From Blautia hydrogenotrophica DSM 10507 (GTDB lineage Bacteria > Bacillota > Clostridia > Lachnospirales > Lachnospiraceae), in assembly GCF_034356035.1 (NCBI RefSeq), contig NZ_CP136423.1:930001-994000 (forward strand): a stretch of 64,000 nucleotides of DNA, read 5' to 3'. Below are positions 34,454-42,690 of the stretch, piece by piece. Positions within the stretch are counted from its first letter, which is position 1. Each line of letters begins with the position of its first letter. The position numbers and the translations under genes were made by a program. Below the pieces are notes generated by a model. The model saw only the letters and a list, made by a program, of their open reading frames with translations. It did not search any database and was not told where the DNA came from.

Positions 34454-34667
34454 GTTACGGGAAAGACGTTATCATGACAATGTGTAAGAGTATTTTTAAA
34501 TAACAGTAACACTTCGTCATAGATGAGCATTACCTTGTATACTTGTTCACTAAGTGAGTCAATATGTCGCACAAGAGGTGGTCGCCATAGACAATTGTGT
34601 TTGGCGCGCAAAGTGGGACTGTGCTCTCCAAGATTGAGAGAAAGGGGAGTTAAAGTGGGTTTGCTCA

Positions 34668-34982
34668 CTATTTTTCCCGTCTTGCTCGGTCTCTCAGCAA
34701 CAGAATAAAGAGTACAGTCCATATGCACCAAGCCAGAGTACAGCCCAGGCCTGGCTGGATTAGATCAATCACAACCGCGAACAGAAACACTATTCCCATG
34801 ATGATCATTTTTTTTCCGTAACAACGGCACATTTCTTTCTCATCAAATTTTTCGCGCTCTTTGACGGACTTTGTATTGTAGCCGGACAGGAGAGAGGCAG
34901 CTTTGCCATTTGATCGGAAAAAATAGAGTCCGAGAAGGAGCGAGATCAATCCCATAGGAAGATCCATGAGCAATGGAAACAT
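34668..34982 (-). CDS. DUF3784 small membrane protein
   Basis: 104 residues with three hydrophobic segments (about 2-22, 58-75, 78-96) and the DUF3784 signature SLLSGYNTKSVKEREKFDEKE in the cytoplasmic loop. The family is common in Clostridia and uncharacterised. ATG 34982 is preceded by AAGGAG. It is divergent from the YtrA-type operon, and a shared control region is possible. Confidence 0.85.
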   Translation of the reverse strand: MFPLLMDLPMGLISLLLGLYFFRSNGKAASLLSGYNTKSVKEREKFDEKEMCRCYGKKMIIMGIVFLFAVVIDLIQPGLGCTLAWCIWTVLFILLLRDRARREK

Positions 34983-35072
34983 AAATTTTCTCCTTATAAA
35001 ACGAAATGGTTCTATGTTTATTTTAGCAGAATGAAGTATTGATTACAATCGATAAAACATACCGCAGAGGTA

Positions 35073-35121
35073 TTGACAAATTTATGTAAAGTGAATATAA
35101 TGTGCTTACTCAATAAGCACA
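35073..35121 (+). promoter_or_regulatory. Consensus promoter with GntR-type operator
   Basis: TTGACA (35073-35078), 17-base spacer, TATAAT (35096-35101). Overlapping the -10 end is the inverted repeat TGTGCTTA-CTCAA-TAAGCACA (35101-35121). A repressor bound there would block the polymerase, consistent with autorepression by the YtrA-type regulator just downstream. Confidence 0.78.
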
Positions 35122-35145
35122 GTTTAAAGAAAGGTGTCGTGAAAG

Positions 35146-35523
35146 ATGCAGATTATTATCAGTAACAATGCAGATAAACCTATTTATGAGCAGATTACGT
35201 CACAGTTTAAAGCTATGATTATGAGTGGAGAGTTGCATGCCGGGGATACAATTCCTTCTGTGAGAGCGCTGGCAAAGTCGATTCATGTCAGTGTCATCAC
35301 CGTTCGGAAGGCATACGAAGAGCTGCACAGGGAGGGGTTCATAGAAACTGCTGTGGGCAGAGGAAGCTTTGTGGCGGCGAGAAATAAGGAATTTTACCAG
35401 GAAGAACAGCAGCGGTTGGCAGAAGAACATTTACAGATTGCGGCAGAGATAGGGAGAATCAATCAGATTTCTCTAGAGACTTTAAAAGAGTTGCTAACGA
35501 TTTTTTATATGGAGGACGAGTAA
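35146..35523 (+). CDS. GntR/YtrA-family transcriptional regulator
   Basis: 125 residues: GntR winged helix (PIYEQITSQFKAMIMSGELH, IPSVRALAKSIHVSVITVRK, GFIETAVGRGSFVA) and the short dimerisation tail of the YtrA subfamily. Such regulators repress adjacent ABC exporter genes and respond to envelope-active compounds. It starts 24 bases after a palindromic operator and ends one base before the ABC ATPase gene. Confidence 0.93.
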   Translation: MQIIISNNADKPIYEQITSQFKAMIMSGELHAGDTIPSVRALAKSIHVSVITVRKAYEELHREGFIETAVGRGSFVAARNKEFYQEEQQRLAEEHLQIAAEIGRINQISLETLKELLTIFYMEDE

Positions 35524-35524
35524 A

Positions 35525-36391
35525 ATGGAGAGTATTCTAAGACTGAAAGAGGTGTCAAAGGCTTATAAAAAATCTGATTTTCGACTCGAACAGATTTCCT
35601 TTTCTGTACCTTATGGTTCTATTGTGGGATTTGTTGGAGAAAACGGAGCGGGAAAATCCACGACAATCGGATGCGTTTTAAACACAATATCCCGTGACAG
35701 CGGTTCCATAGAGGTATTTGGAAGGGAAATGCAGGAACAGGATGTAGAAATAAAGCAGAGGATTGGGGTTGTCTATGATGGAGAGAATTTTCCTGGATAT
35801 TATTCAGCGGGACAGCTCTCTGACATTTTTAGAGGAATTTACGAGAAATGGGATGACGCGCTTTTTCAGTTTTATCTGAAAGAATTTGGGCTCAGTAAAG
35901 GTCAGAAAATCAAGACCTATTCCAAGGGAATGACAATGAAGCTGGCAATCGCAGCAGCGCTTTCCCATCATCCAGACTTGTTGATTTTGGACGAGGCTAC
36001 CAGTGGGCTTGACCCAAGTATGAGGGATGAGATGCTGGATATTTTTTTGGACTTTGTCGGCACAGAAAAACGTTCCATTTTATTCTCTACTCATATTACC
36101 AGTGACTTGGAAAAGATTGCAGACTATATCGTTCTCATTCATAAAGGGAAAATCCTGCTGACGGAGGAAAAAGATAAAATTGTTTACCATTATGGAGTGA
36201 TGCGATGCGGGAAGGGCCAATTTAATGCGATGGAGGAAAATGACAAAATTGCTTGGCGCAGGCGGGACTATCAGATCGACGTGTTGGTATCAGACAGGGA
36301 AAAGATCTTGAAAAAGTATCCGGGGACGGTGGTCGATCATGTTTCTATTGACGAATTGGTGGTATTGCTGACGAAAGGGGAGAAAAGATGA
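35525..36391 (+). CDS. ABC transporter ATP-binding protein (YtrB-like)
   Basis: 288 residues. Walker A GENGAGKS, signature KTYSKGMTMKLAIAAALS, Walker B LLILDEATSGLD and the switch His in STHITSDLEK. The C-terminal 70 residues are typical of YtrB/CcmA-like exporter ATPases. It overlaps the permease gene by four bases (ATGA). The transported compound is unknown. Confidence 0.93.
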   Translation: MESILRLKEVSKAYKKSDFRLEQISFSVPYGSIVGFVGENGAGKSTTIGCVLNTISRDSGSIEVFGREMQEQDVEIKQRIGVVYDGENFPGYYSAGQLSDIFRGIYEKWDDALFQFYLKEFGLSKGQKIKTYSKGMTMKLAIAAALSHHPDLLILDEATSGLDPSMRDEMLDIFLDFVGTEKRSILFSTHITSDLEKIADYIVLIHKGKILLTEEKDKIVYHYGVMRCGKGQFNAMEENDKIAWRRRDYQIDVLVSDREKILKKYPGTVVDHVSIDELVVLLTKGEKR

Positions 36392-37047
36392 GAGGTCTGT
36401 TGATAAATAATTTTTATGGAATTGCGGAGAATGTGAAAATATTTATAGGAGTGATTGTCTTTGCGGGAGTGATTTTTTCAATTTTAGGAGATACTTCCAT
36501 GGTCAGTGTTTTTGCATTTATTCCGGCTCCAGTGATGGCAATTCTCGCCGTTTCATGTCTGAGAAAAGAGAGTGCCTCGAGATGGTGTCAATATAAATGT
36601 ACTTTACCGGTGAGACGAAAAGATATTGTGAAGAGTCAATATATCAGTCATGCGGTCTGTGGAGCGGCAGGTTGTGCAGCAGTGGCACTTTTTTTGACAG
36701 TGTCTGTCTTGATTCATGGAAATGTTTACTTTTATTATGGTTTTCGTGATGCGGTCACTTTGGTTCTGGGAGGAGGCATCCTGGCCTTCTTGATTGGTGC
36801 AGTGGCCTATCCTCTGTATTATTGGTGGGGAGAAGAAAGGGCGGAGATCGCCATGGTTTTGGCTGTGCTGGGAGCGGCAGGGATTGTCGTTGCCCTGAGT
36901 ATGCTCGCCAATGTGATTGTTCAGGGCGAGACGGTGTCTGATTTCACTTATTATGTGAGCCTGGTGATTATTTTGGTTGTGACAGTGGCCGCGTATATGG
37001 GGTCTTATGCCATATCGGCAATGATTTATAAGAAAGTGGAAAGATAA
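36388..37047 (+). CDS. ABC-2 type membrane permease subunit
   Basis: 219 residues with six hydrophobic segments and a short loop CQYKCTLPVRRKDIVKSQYI after the second, the pattern of ABC-2 permeases of YtrA-controlled exporters (DUF-type ABC-2 family). It pairs with the preceding ATPase, probably as a homodimeric channel. Last gene of the operon. Confidence 0.85.
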   Translation: MRGLLINNFYGIAENVKIFIGVIVFAGVIFSILGDTSMVSVFAFIPAPVMAILAVSCLRKESASRWCQYKCTLPVRRKDIVKSQYISHAVCGAAGCAAVALFLTVSVLIHGNVYFYYGFRDAVTLVLGGGILAFLIGAVAYPLYYWWGEERAEIAMVLAVLGAAGIVVALSMLANVIVQGETVSDFTYYVSLVIILVVTVAAYMGSYAISAMIYKKVER

Positions 37048-37100
37048 AAGAAAAATGGAGTTTATAAGCCCTAATAAGGAATTAAAAAGGAGAGTTAGCA

Positions 37101-37736
37101 ATGTTTCAGATTAGAAACGAGAAGAGAACGGACTATAAAACGGTGGAAGAGATCACGAGGAAAGCGTTTTATAATTTGTATGTCCCAGGGTGTGTGGAGC
37201 ACTATCTGGTTCATATTATGAGAGAGCATGAGGATTTCCTGCCGGAGCTGGATTTCGTGGCTGAGCTGGATGGTGAGGTGATTGGAAATATCATGTACAC
37301 GAAGGCAAAGCTGAGGGACGAGGCGGGGGAGACGAAGGAGATTCTGACTTTTGGCCCGGTCAGCATCCTACCTGAGTACCAGAGAAAAGGATATGGAAAA
37401 GCTCTGATAGAATACTCTTTTGGGAAAGCGGCCGCGCTTGGGTACGAGGTGATCGTCATATTCGGAAATCCGGGCAATTATGTCAGCAGAGGCTTCCGAA
37501 GCTGTAAGAAGTACAATGTCTGTCTGGAGGGCGGGAGCTATCCGGCGGCGATGATGGTAAAGGAGCTGAAAGAGGGCGCCCTGGATGGACGGAAATGGTT
37601 CTACTATGACAGCCCGGTTATGCAGATTGATGAAACGGAAGCCCAGAGGTTTGATGACAGCTTGGAAAAAATGGAAAAAAGACATCAACCGAGCCAGGAA
37701 GAATTTTATATACTCAGCCATTCCACGGTGCAGTAG
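37101..37736 (+). CDS. GNAT-family N-acetyltransferase
   Basis: 211 residues. Acetyl-CoA motif A is TFGPVSILPEYQRKGYGKAL, then motif B GYEVIVIFGNPGNYVSRGFR. The YhbS-like layout (long C-terminal extension with SHSTVQ end) suggests a small-molecule or protein acetylase of unknown substrate. ATG 37101 follows AAAAAGGAGAG. Terminator 37742-37784 lies six bases after the stop, so it is monocistronic. Confidence 0.9.
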   Translation: MFQIRNEKRTDYKTVEEITRKAFYNLYVPGCVEHYLVHIMREHEDFLPELDFVAELDGEVIGNIMYTKAKLRDEAGETKEILTFGPVSILPEYQRKGYGKALIEYSFGKAAALGYEVIVIFGNPGNYVSRGFRSCKKYNVCLEGGSYPAAMMVKELKEGALDGRKWFYYDSPVMQIDETEAQRFDDSLEKMEKRHQPSQEEFYILSHSTVQ

Positions 37737-37741
37737 AAGAC

Positions 37742-37784
37742 AAAAGCAAGGCGTTCAGCAATAAGTGCTGGATGCTTTGCTTTT
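37742..37784 (+). terminator. Terminator of the acetyltransferase gene
   Basis: AAAAGCAAGGCGTTCAGCA and TGCTGGATGCTTTGCTTTT form a near-continuous stem with AATAAG in the loop. Confidence 0.75.
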
Positions 37785-37785
37785 A

Positions 37786-37850
37786 TATGACCGCACTGCG
37801 GCGAAGAGGAAAATGCTGCTGGTACAGTATGCCGCGATAAGGCAACTCAC
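37786..37850 (+). repeat. Partial member of the GCGGCG repeat family
   Basis: TATGACCGCACTGCGGCGAAGAGGAAAATG-type start as at 20388, then GCTGCTGGTACAGTATGCCGCG, but the terminator part is missing. It abuts the end of the LysR gene. Confidence 0.5.
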
Positions 37851-38785
37851 CGCACAGAGGCGCCATGGCGGTGCGAAAGATGAGCGGTGCCTTCGATTTT
37901 CTGGTTCTCTGCTGCCGTGTTTACAAAACGTCTGACATCCTGCGTGGGAGTTAAGCTGTACAGCAGGCCGTAGGGAATGCTGTAATCCCAGTTTACGGGG
38001 ATGGAGACCAATGCCGGGTGGACTTCTGTCCAGCAGTCCAGTGTGAGAAGAACCTTGCCGGTTTCTGAACAGCGGTTGAAGACGGAGATGTCGTAGAACT
38101 GGGGCGTGTCTTCGATTTGAATCTGCGGGTGGAAGGTTTCCAAATCCTTTCGGATGGAGTCGTTGGTGTCGGAATCTCCTCGTTTGACCATCATCAGAGT
38201 CTCCCCGTACAAATCTTCAATTTCGATGCGGGACCGGCCCGCGAGAGGATGCTCTTTGGAGACGGCGACCATCTTTTTATATCTGCCCAGAGGCAGCATA
38301 TTACAGCGGTCCAGCCAGAGCTTGGAATCGCAAACTCCGATTAAAAAATCAAATTTCTCCCCCAGCTGTGAGATCTCTGAGAGGATTCCCTCATGATTGT
38401 CTTCGAAGGGAACCAGATGGAGCCTGTAATCAGGAAATTCTGCGCTGACCTGGCACCACAGGTCCATAAAAGGCTTTGCCGGGTTCAGCAGGGAAGTGCC
38501 CACGTGAAAGGTGCGGCTGTCGATGTCGGCTGCTTTTCTGGCGCTTTCAATGGAACGTCTCGAATACTCGAAAAGAAATTTAGCGTCCCTATAGATGGAC
38601 TCTCCGGCAGGAGTCAGGCGAATTCCAGCGGGGCTTCGCTCTATCAATGTCAAGTTCAGATGTGCCTCCAGGGCGTTGATTTTTTTCATGACCGCAGTGG
38701 GGGAGATAAAGAGTAAATCAGCAGCTTTTGTAAAGCTGCCGCAGTCTGCCGCGCAGACGAAAACGCTTAGCTGTGGGTTAAACAT
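37847..38785 (-). CDS. LysR-family transcriptional regulator
   Basis: 312 residues: winged HTH (CGSFTKAADLLFISPTAVMKKINALEAHL) and a LysR effector domain (about 90-295). ATG 38785 is taken because AAGGAGGAGCCT precedes it; the frame extends upstream without a site. It is divergent from the flavodoxin-cupin-flavin reductase operon, and an inverted repeat lies between them, so it probably regulates that unit. Confidence 0.9.
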   Translation of the reverse strand: MFNPQLSVFVCAADCGSFTKAADLLFISPTAVMKKINALEAHLNLTLIERSPAGIRLTPAGESIYRDAKFLFEYSRRSIESARKAADIDSRTFHVGTSLLNPAKPFMDLWCQVSAEFPDYRLHLVPFEDNHEGILSEISQLGEKFDFLIGVCDSKLWLDRCNMLPLGRYKKMVAVSKEHPLAGRSRIEIEDLYGETLMMVKRGDSDTNDSIRKDLETFHPQIQIEDTPQFYDISVFNRCSETGKVLLTLDCWTEVHPALVSIPVNWDYSIPYGLLYSLTPTQDVRRFVNTAAENQKIEGTAHLSHRHGASVR

Positions 38786-38814
38786 AGGCTCCTCCTTGTC
38801 TGTGGAAAATAAAT

Positions 38815-38839
38815 TTGTATGAACAATAAGTTTATACAA
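38815..38839. promoter_or_regulatory. Inverted repeat between divergent LysR and flavodoxin genes
   Basis: TTGTAT (38815-38820) and ATACAA (38834-38839) form a symmetric 25-bp site of the loose T-N-A type bound by LysR proteins. Confidence 0.45.
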
Positions 38840-38992
38840 TGATAACACAACGGAGATTCCGAGTCAAAGCGAAAGGGTCTATAATGGAATCAAGATATAG
38901 CGGATGCCGTTCACTGTAAAAGCGGACGACGGCGGCCCGGCCGGTCTAGGCTGCGTGAACGGACAGCGCTGAGAGATAAAGGAGGATGACGT

Positions 38993-39499
38993 ATGGCGGA
39001 ACTTATCGCATATTTTTCAAGGGGAGATGAAAATTACGTCAGTGGTATGCTGAAGAATCTGACCGTCGGCAACACGGAAGTCGCGGCAGAGCTTTTAAGG
39101 GAGCTGACCCAGGCGGATATGTTTAAGATAGAGCCGGTCCAGGGATATTCCCCCAATTATAATGAATGCATTGCTCAGGCGCAGGCAGACCAGAAGATGG
39201 ATGCCCGCCCAAAACTGAAAGCATATCCACGGAATTTGGAAAACTATGACACGATTTATCTTGGGTACCCTAACTATTGGGGGACGATGCCGATGGCGGT
39301 GTTTACGTTTTTGGAGCATTTTGATTTTGGCGGAAAGGTGATTCGTCCATTCTGTACCCATGAAGGGAGCGGCATGGGGCGCAGTGAGCAGGATATTCGA
39401 AGGCTCTGCCCGGGAGCAGTTGTGGGAAAGGGCCTGCCGATCTATGGAAGCAAAGCAGGAAAATCGGGAAGCGCTTTGGAAAAGTGGTATAGAGAGTAA
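38993..39499 (+). CDS. Flavodoxin-domain protein
   Basis: 168 residues of the flavodoxin_4 type: MAELIAYFSRGDENYVSG as FMN phosphate loop region, YDTIYLGYPNYWGTMPMAVF and FCTHEGSGMGRSEQDIRRL as the later FMN loops. Such proteins act as small flavin reductases or electron carriers. ATG 38993 follows AAAGGAGGATG. It heads an operon with a CMD-cupin fusion and a flavin reductase-like protein, a redox set under a divergent LysR. Confidence 0.9.
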   Translation: MAELIAYFSRGDENYVSGMLKNLTVGNTEVAAELLRELTQADMFKIEPVQGYSPNYNECIAQAQADQKMDARPKLKAYPRNLENYDTIYLGYPNYWGTMPMAVFTFLEHFDFGGKVIRPFCTHEGSGMGRSEQDIRRLCPGAVVGKGLPIYGSKAGKSGSALEKWYRE

Positions 39500-39511
39500 G
39501 GAGGCAGAAAA

Positions 39512-40261
39512 ATGGCAGTGAAGCAGACAGCGGGAAGGAAAAATTTAGGGGAATTTGCACCGAAATTCGCTCAGCTGAATGATGACGTATTGTTTGGGGA
39601 GGTGTGGAGCAGAGAGGGGCAGCTCTCCCTCAGGGACCGCTCTGTCGTGACGGTGGTGGCACTGATGGCCCAGGGGCTTGTGGACTCTTCCTTTAAGTAT
39701 CATCTGATTTCCGCCAAAAACAATGGAGTGACCAGGACGGAAATCGCTGAGATTCTGACCCATACGGCTTTTTACGCGGGCTGGCCAAAAGCCTGGGCGG
39801 CATTTTATATGGCGAAGGAGGTGTGGGAGGAGGAGATTAAAACGGATGACGCCATGGCGAACCATGCAAAGTCCATGATTTTTCCCATTGGAGAGCCAAA
39901 CGATGGATTTGCGCAGTATTTCACCGGGAAGAGTTATCTCGCGCCTCTGTCAGCGTCGCAGATGGGGATCTTCAATGTGACCTTTGAGCCGGGATGCCGG
40001 AACAACTGGCATATTCATCACGCAAAAAAAGGCGGCGGACAGATTTTAATCTGTGTCGCCGGAAAAGGCAGGTACCAGGAGTGGGGCAAAGAAGCCAGAG
40101 AGCTAAAGCCGGGGGATGTGGTGAATATTCCGGCGGGTGTGAAACATTGGCATGGGGCAGTAAAGGACAGTTGGTTTTCTCATCTGGCGGTGGAAGTGCC
40201 GGGTGAGGATACGGAAAATGAGTGGTGTGAGGCAGTGACAGAAGAGCAGTATGAAAAATAA
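39512..40261 (+). CDS. Carboxymuconolactone decarboxylase-like / cupin fusion protein
   Basis: 249 residues with two domains. Residues about 20-110 are CMD/AhpD-like (LSLRDRSVVTVVALMAQGL, HTAFYAGWPKAWAAF; the Cys-x-x-Cys of AhpD peroxidases is absent). Residues about 150-240 are a cupin with metal ligands in NNWHIHHAKKGGGQILICV and GVKHWHG. The fusion is common beside flavodoxins and oxidoreductases in gut bacteria and its activity is not established. Confidence 0.9.
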   Translation: MAVKQTAGRKNLGEFAPKFAQLNDDVLFGEVWSREGQLSLRDRSVVTVVALMAQGLVDSSFKYHLISAKNNGVTRTEIAEILTHTAFYAGWPKAWAAFYMAKEVWEEEIKTDDAMANHAKSMIFPIGEPNDGFAQYFTGKSYLAPLSASQMGIFNVTFEPGCRNNWHIHHAKKGGGQILICVAGKGRYQEWGKEARELKPGDVVNIPAGVKHWHGAVKDSWFSHLAVEVPGEDTENEWCEAVTEEQYEK

Positions 40262-40368
40262 CAGTTGCAGACAGGCCTCATGTCCTGTTATCATAGAGGA
40301 CGGAAAGATGACTGAAAAAAGTCAGACAGAAGTAAAATTGCGAATGATTGTCAATGGAGGAGATCAAA

Positions 40369-40929
40369 ATGAGAAAAAATTTTGGAGCAAAACCATATAC
40401 CTATCCGCAGCCCGTCTATATTGTAGCGGCCTACGATGAGGATGGTACGCCGGACGCGATGAATGCTGCGTGGGGCGGAATCAGCGATGACACCCAGATT
40501 TCCATGTGTTTAAGTCCAGGCCATAAGACGGTAAAAAATATTTTGGCGCGCAAGGCGTTCACCGTCAGCATGGCAGACGCGGCCCATGTGGTGGCCTGCG
40601 ATTACGTGGGTGTGGAGTCAGGAAATAAGGTAAAAAATAAATTTGAAAAAGCTGGATTTCACGCGGTAAAATCAGAATTTGTGGACGCTCCGCTTATTGA
40701 GGAGCTGCCTATGGCGGTGGAGTGCAGGCTGGTAAGCTATGATGCGCAGTCCTGCCGTATGGTAGGAGAGATCGTGAATGTCAGCGCGGATGAGAGCGTA
40801 CTCGGTGAGAACGGAAAAATTGACCCGGCAAAGCTTGACCCGATCGTGTTTGACCCTGTCAACATGGCATATTTGAAGTTGGGAGAGAAAGTCGGCAATG
40901 CGTTTAAGGACGGATTGGCTTTGAAATGA
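40369..40929 (+). CDS. Flavin reductase-like FMN-binding protein
   Basis: 186 residues with the split-barrel flavin reductase fold (KPYTYPQPVYIVAAYDEDGT, NAAWGGISDDTQISMCLSPG, FTVSMADAAHVVACDYVGVE). ATG 40369 is preferred over TTG 40348 because AATGGAGGAGATC precedes it. Third gene of the operon; it probably handles FMN or acts as a small flavoprotein together with the flavodoxin. Confidence 0.9.
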   Translation: MRKNFGAKPYTYPQPVYIVAAYDEDGTPDAMNAAWGGISDDTQISMCLSPGHKTVKNILARKAFTVSMADAAHVVACDYVGVESGNKVKNKFEKAGFHAVKSEFVDAPLIEELPMAVECRLVSYDAQSCRMVGEIVNVSADESVLGENGKIDPAKLDPIVFDPVNMAYLKLGEKVGNAFKDGLALK

Positions 40930-40941
40930 TGGCGGAAGAGG

Positions 40942-40975
40942 AGAACCCAGATCTTCTAGGAAGGTCTGGGTTCTT
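40942..40975. terminator. Bidirectional terminator between convergent genes
   Basis: AGAACCCAGATCTT and AAGGTCTGGGTTCT form a stem with one G-T pair, between the flavin reductase and MATE genes. Confidence 0.75.
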
Positions 40976-40991
40976 TGCGTGCCAAAAGTAC

Positions 40992-42374
40992 TTATGGGGT
41001 GTGGAGGGTTGGGGGTTTTGCTTTTTTTGAGGAACGTCTAAATGGAAGCCGAAGCAGATATAATAACAGAAGGACTCCCCAGGAAAAGCCTTCCGCATAG
41101 GCGATAATCATATTGCCGAAGAGAGAGACGAGCCCGTAGGAAGTGGTGATTCGAAACAGTAACGATAGGATGCCTGCAGCGCTGGAATAGACCATATCCC
41201 CGAGTCCTTCTAAGTACCCGCGTACTGCGGTGGCAAGACCGTAGATGATATAAAAACACGCGATTCTCTGGAAGAAGTTTTGACCTATTCCGACGGCTTC
41301 CTCACTTGCCCCGAACAAAGCAATTAGGCGGCCGCCTGTGGGAATGACTAGCCCGGTCAGCAGTAAAGAGACGGCAGCCATTAAGATAAGTCCCACGAAA
41401 AGTGTTTTTTTTGCCTTTTTAGCTTCTCCGGCACCGTAGCTTTGAGCGGTAAAGGTGGAAATCCCAGACCCTAGATTAATGATGGGAAGCAAAACGATGG
41501 TGTCAATACGATACGCAGTGGTGATGGCAGCCACAGTCTGAGTGCCAAATCCGTTCATGAAATTTTGGAGTATCAGGCTTCCGCAGGCGCTGATGCTGGA
41601 TTGAATCATGGGTGGAAGGCCAAAGCGAACCCCTTGCCTTAGCAATGACAGATTTAGTGGATACCAATGAAGTTGGAAACACAGGAGCGTGTGCTTTCTT
41701 GTGGCGTAGACGATTAAGAAGACGGTCATTGCCCCTTGGGAGATCGCAGTGGCGCTTGCGGCCCCTTGGACACCCCAGCGAAAAAAGGCCACAAAAAGGA
41801 TGTCCATCACAACGTTTATGGCAGAGGAAAACAAAACTGCCAGAAACGGGGTCCGGCTGTCACCGATTCCACGCAAAGCAGCAGAGTAGACGTTGTACAC
41901 GGCCAGGTAGGGAATACCTGCCAGAACGATCTGTAGATAACTGCCTGCTAAGGGAAGGGTCTCTGGTGTCGTGTGTAAAAGGCGAAGCAAGGGATAAGCT
42001 AGAAAAATGGCGGCTGCGGCGAAGAACAAGAAGACGGCCCCGAGAAATATGCAGAAGGTTGACAAAATATGAGGGATGTCTTTGAATTGTCCGCTGCCGT
42101 ATTTTTGTCCGAATAGGATGGAAAGCCCTAAGGTAAAACCGGTGATTGCCGTCAAGTAAAAATTAATGACTGTAGTGGTGGAACCAATGGCTGCCAGGGC
42201 TAATTCTCCTTCGATGTTTCCGACGATAAAGGCGTCAGCCCAATTGTAAAGTTGCTGTAGTATGCCGCTTAAAATGAGTGGGAGGCTGAATTTTAGCAAA
42301 GCGTAGGCGATGCCGTGCTGGGTATCTATAGCAGATGGCTGTTTTGAGTTTTTTATGGTATGTTTAAGTTCCAT
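40992..42374 (-). CDS. MATE-family multidrug / organic cation exporter
   Basis: 460 residues with twelve hydrophobic segments and MatE motifs in both halves (LPLILSGILQQLYNWADAFIVG near the N-terminus and FGLPPMIQSSISACGSLILQ in the second half). It exports cationic compounds using Na+ or H+. ATG 42374 follows AGGGAGAAAG. The gene sits behind a long leader with a hairpin terminator, so expression may be induced by the exported drug. Confidence 0.93.
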   Translation of the reverse strand: MELKHTIKNSKQPSAIDTQHGIAYALLKFSLPLILSGILQQLYNWADAFIVGNIEGELALAAIGSTTTVINFYLTAITGFTLGLSILFGQKYGSGQFKDIPHILSTFCIFLGAVFLFFAAAAIFLAYPLLRLLHTTPETLPLAGSYLQIVLAGIPYLAVYNVYSAALRGIGDSRTPFLAVLFSSAINVVMDILFVAFFRWGVQGAASATAISQGAMTVFLIVYATRKHTLLCFQLHWYPLNLSLLRQGVRFGLPPMIQSSISACGSLILQNFMNGFGTQTVAAITTAYRIDTIVLLPIINLGSGISTFTAQSYGAGEAKKAKKTLFVGLILMAAVSLLLTGLVIPTGGRLIALFGASEEAVGIGQNFFQRIACFYIIYGLATAVRGYLEGLGDMVYSSAAGILSLLFRITTSYGLVSLFGNMIIAYAEGFSWGVLLLLYLLRLPFRRSSKKAKPPTLHTP

Positions 42375-42420
42375 GTTTCTTTCTCCCTATTTGGCATTGT
42401 AAAATATAAAACAGGAATTT

Positions 42421-42522
42421 TTTATAAAATAAAAACCGTATGTAAGTTAGCCTTGCATACGGTAGGTGCTCACCCGAAATGGTTTACTCAGTTATTCTAA
42501 CAGATTTGATTGTGAAAGACAA
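42421..42522 (-). promoter_or_regulatory. Promoter and terminator-type attenuator ahead of the MATE gene
   Basis: On the minus strand TTGTCT (42522-42517), 17 bases, TAGAAT (42499-42494). The transcript then contains GGTGAGCACC, which can pair with itself, and ACCGTATG-N13-CATACGGT (42463-42435) followed by TTTTTATTTT, a terminator before the gene. The remainder of this gap, 42523-42690, shows no gene; it holds a GAGGGTGTCGC/GCGATACCCTC inverted pair near 42576-42630. Confidence 0.55.
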
Positions 42523-42690
42523 GGATGTTTTTTGCAAATAAAACTGCTCTGGATTTTGTACTTATCGGCCGTATAGTTGTTTATTGAGGGTGTCGCAAAA
42601 TCATATTGTCTATGATGGAGCGATACCCTCGTTCCGTGTTGTGAAAAAATCCAAACAAAATTTTCCTCCGAAGTAGAAACGCTGGAATTT

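Noticed and set aside
34318..34731. 137-codon minus-strand frame
   Set aside because: It crosses a terminator hairpin and overlaps the end of the DUF3784 gene; composition is not protein-like.
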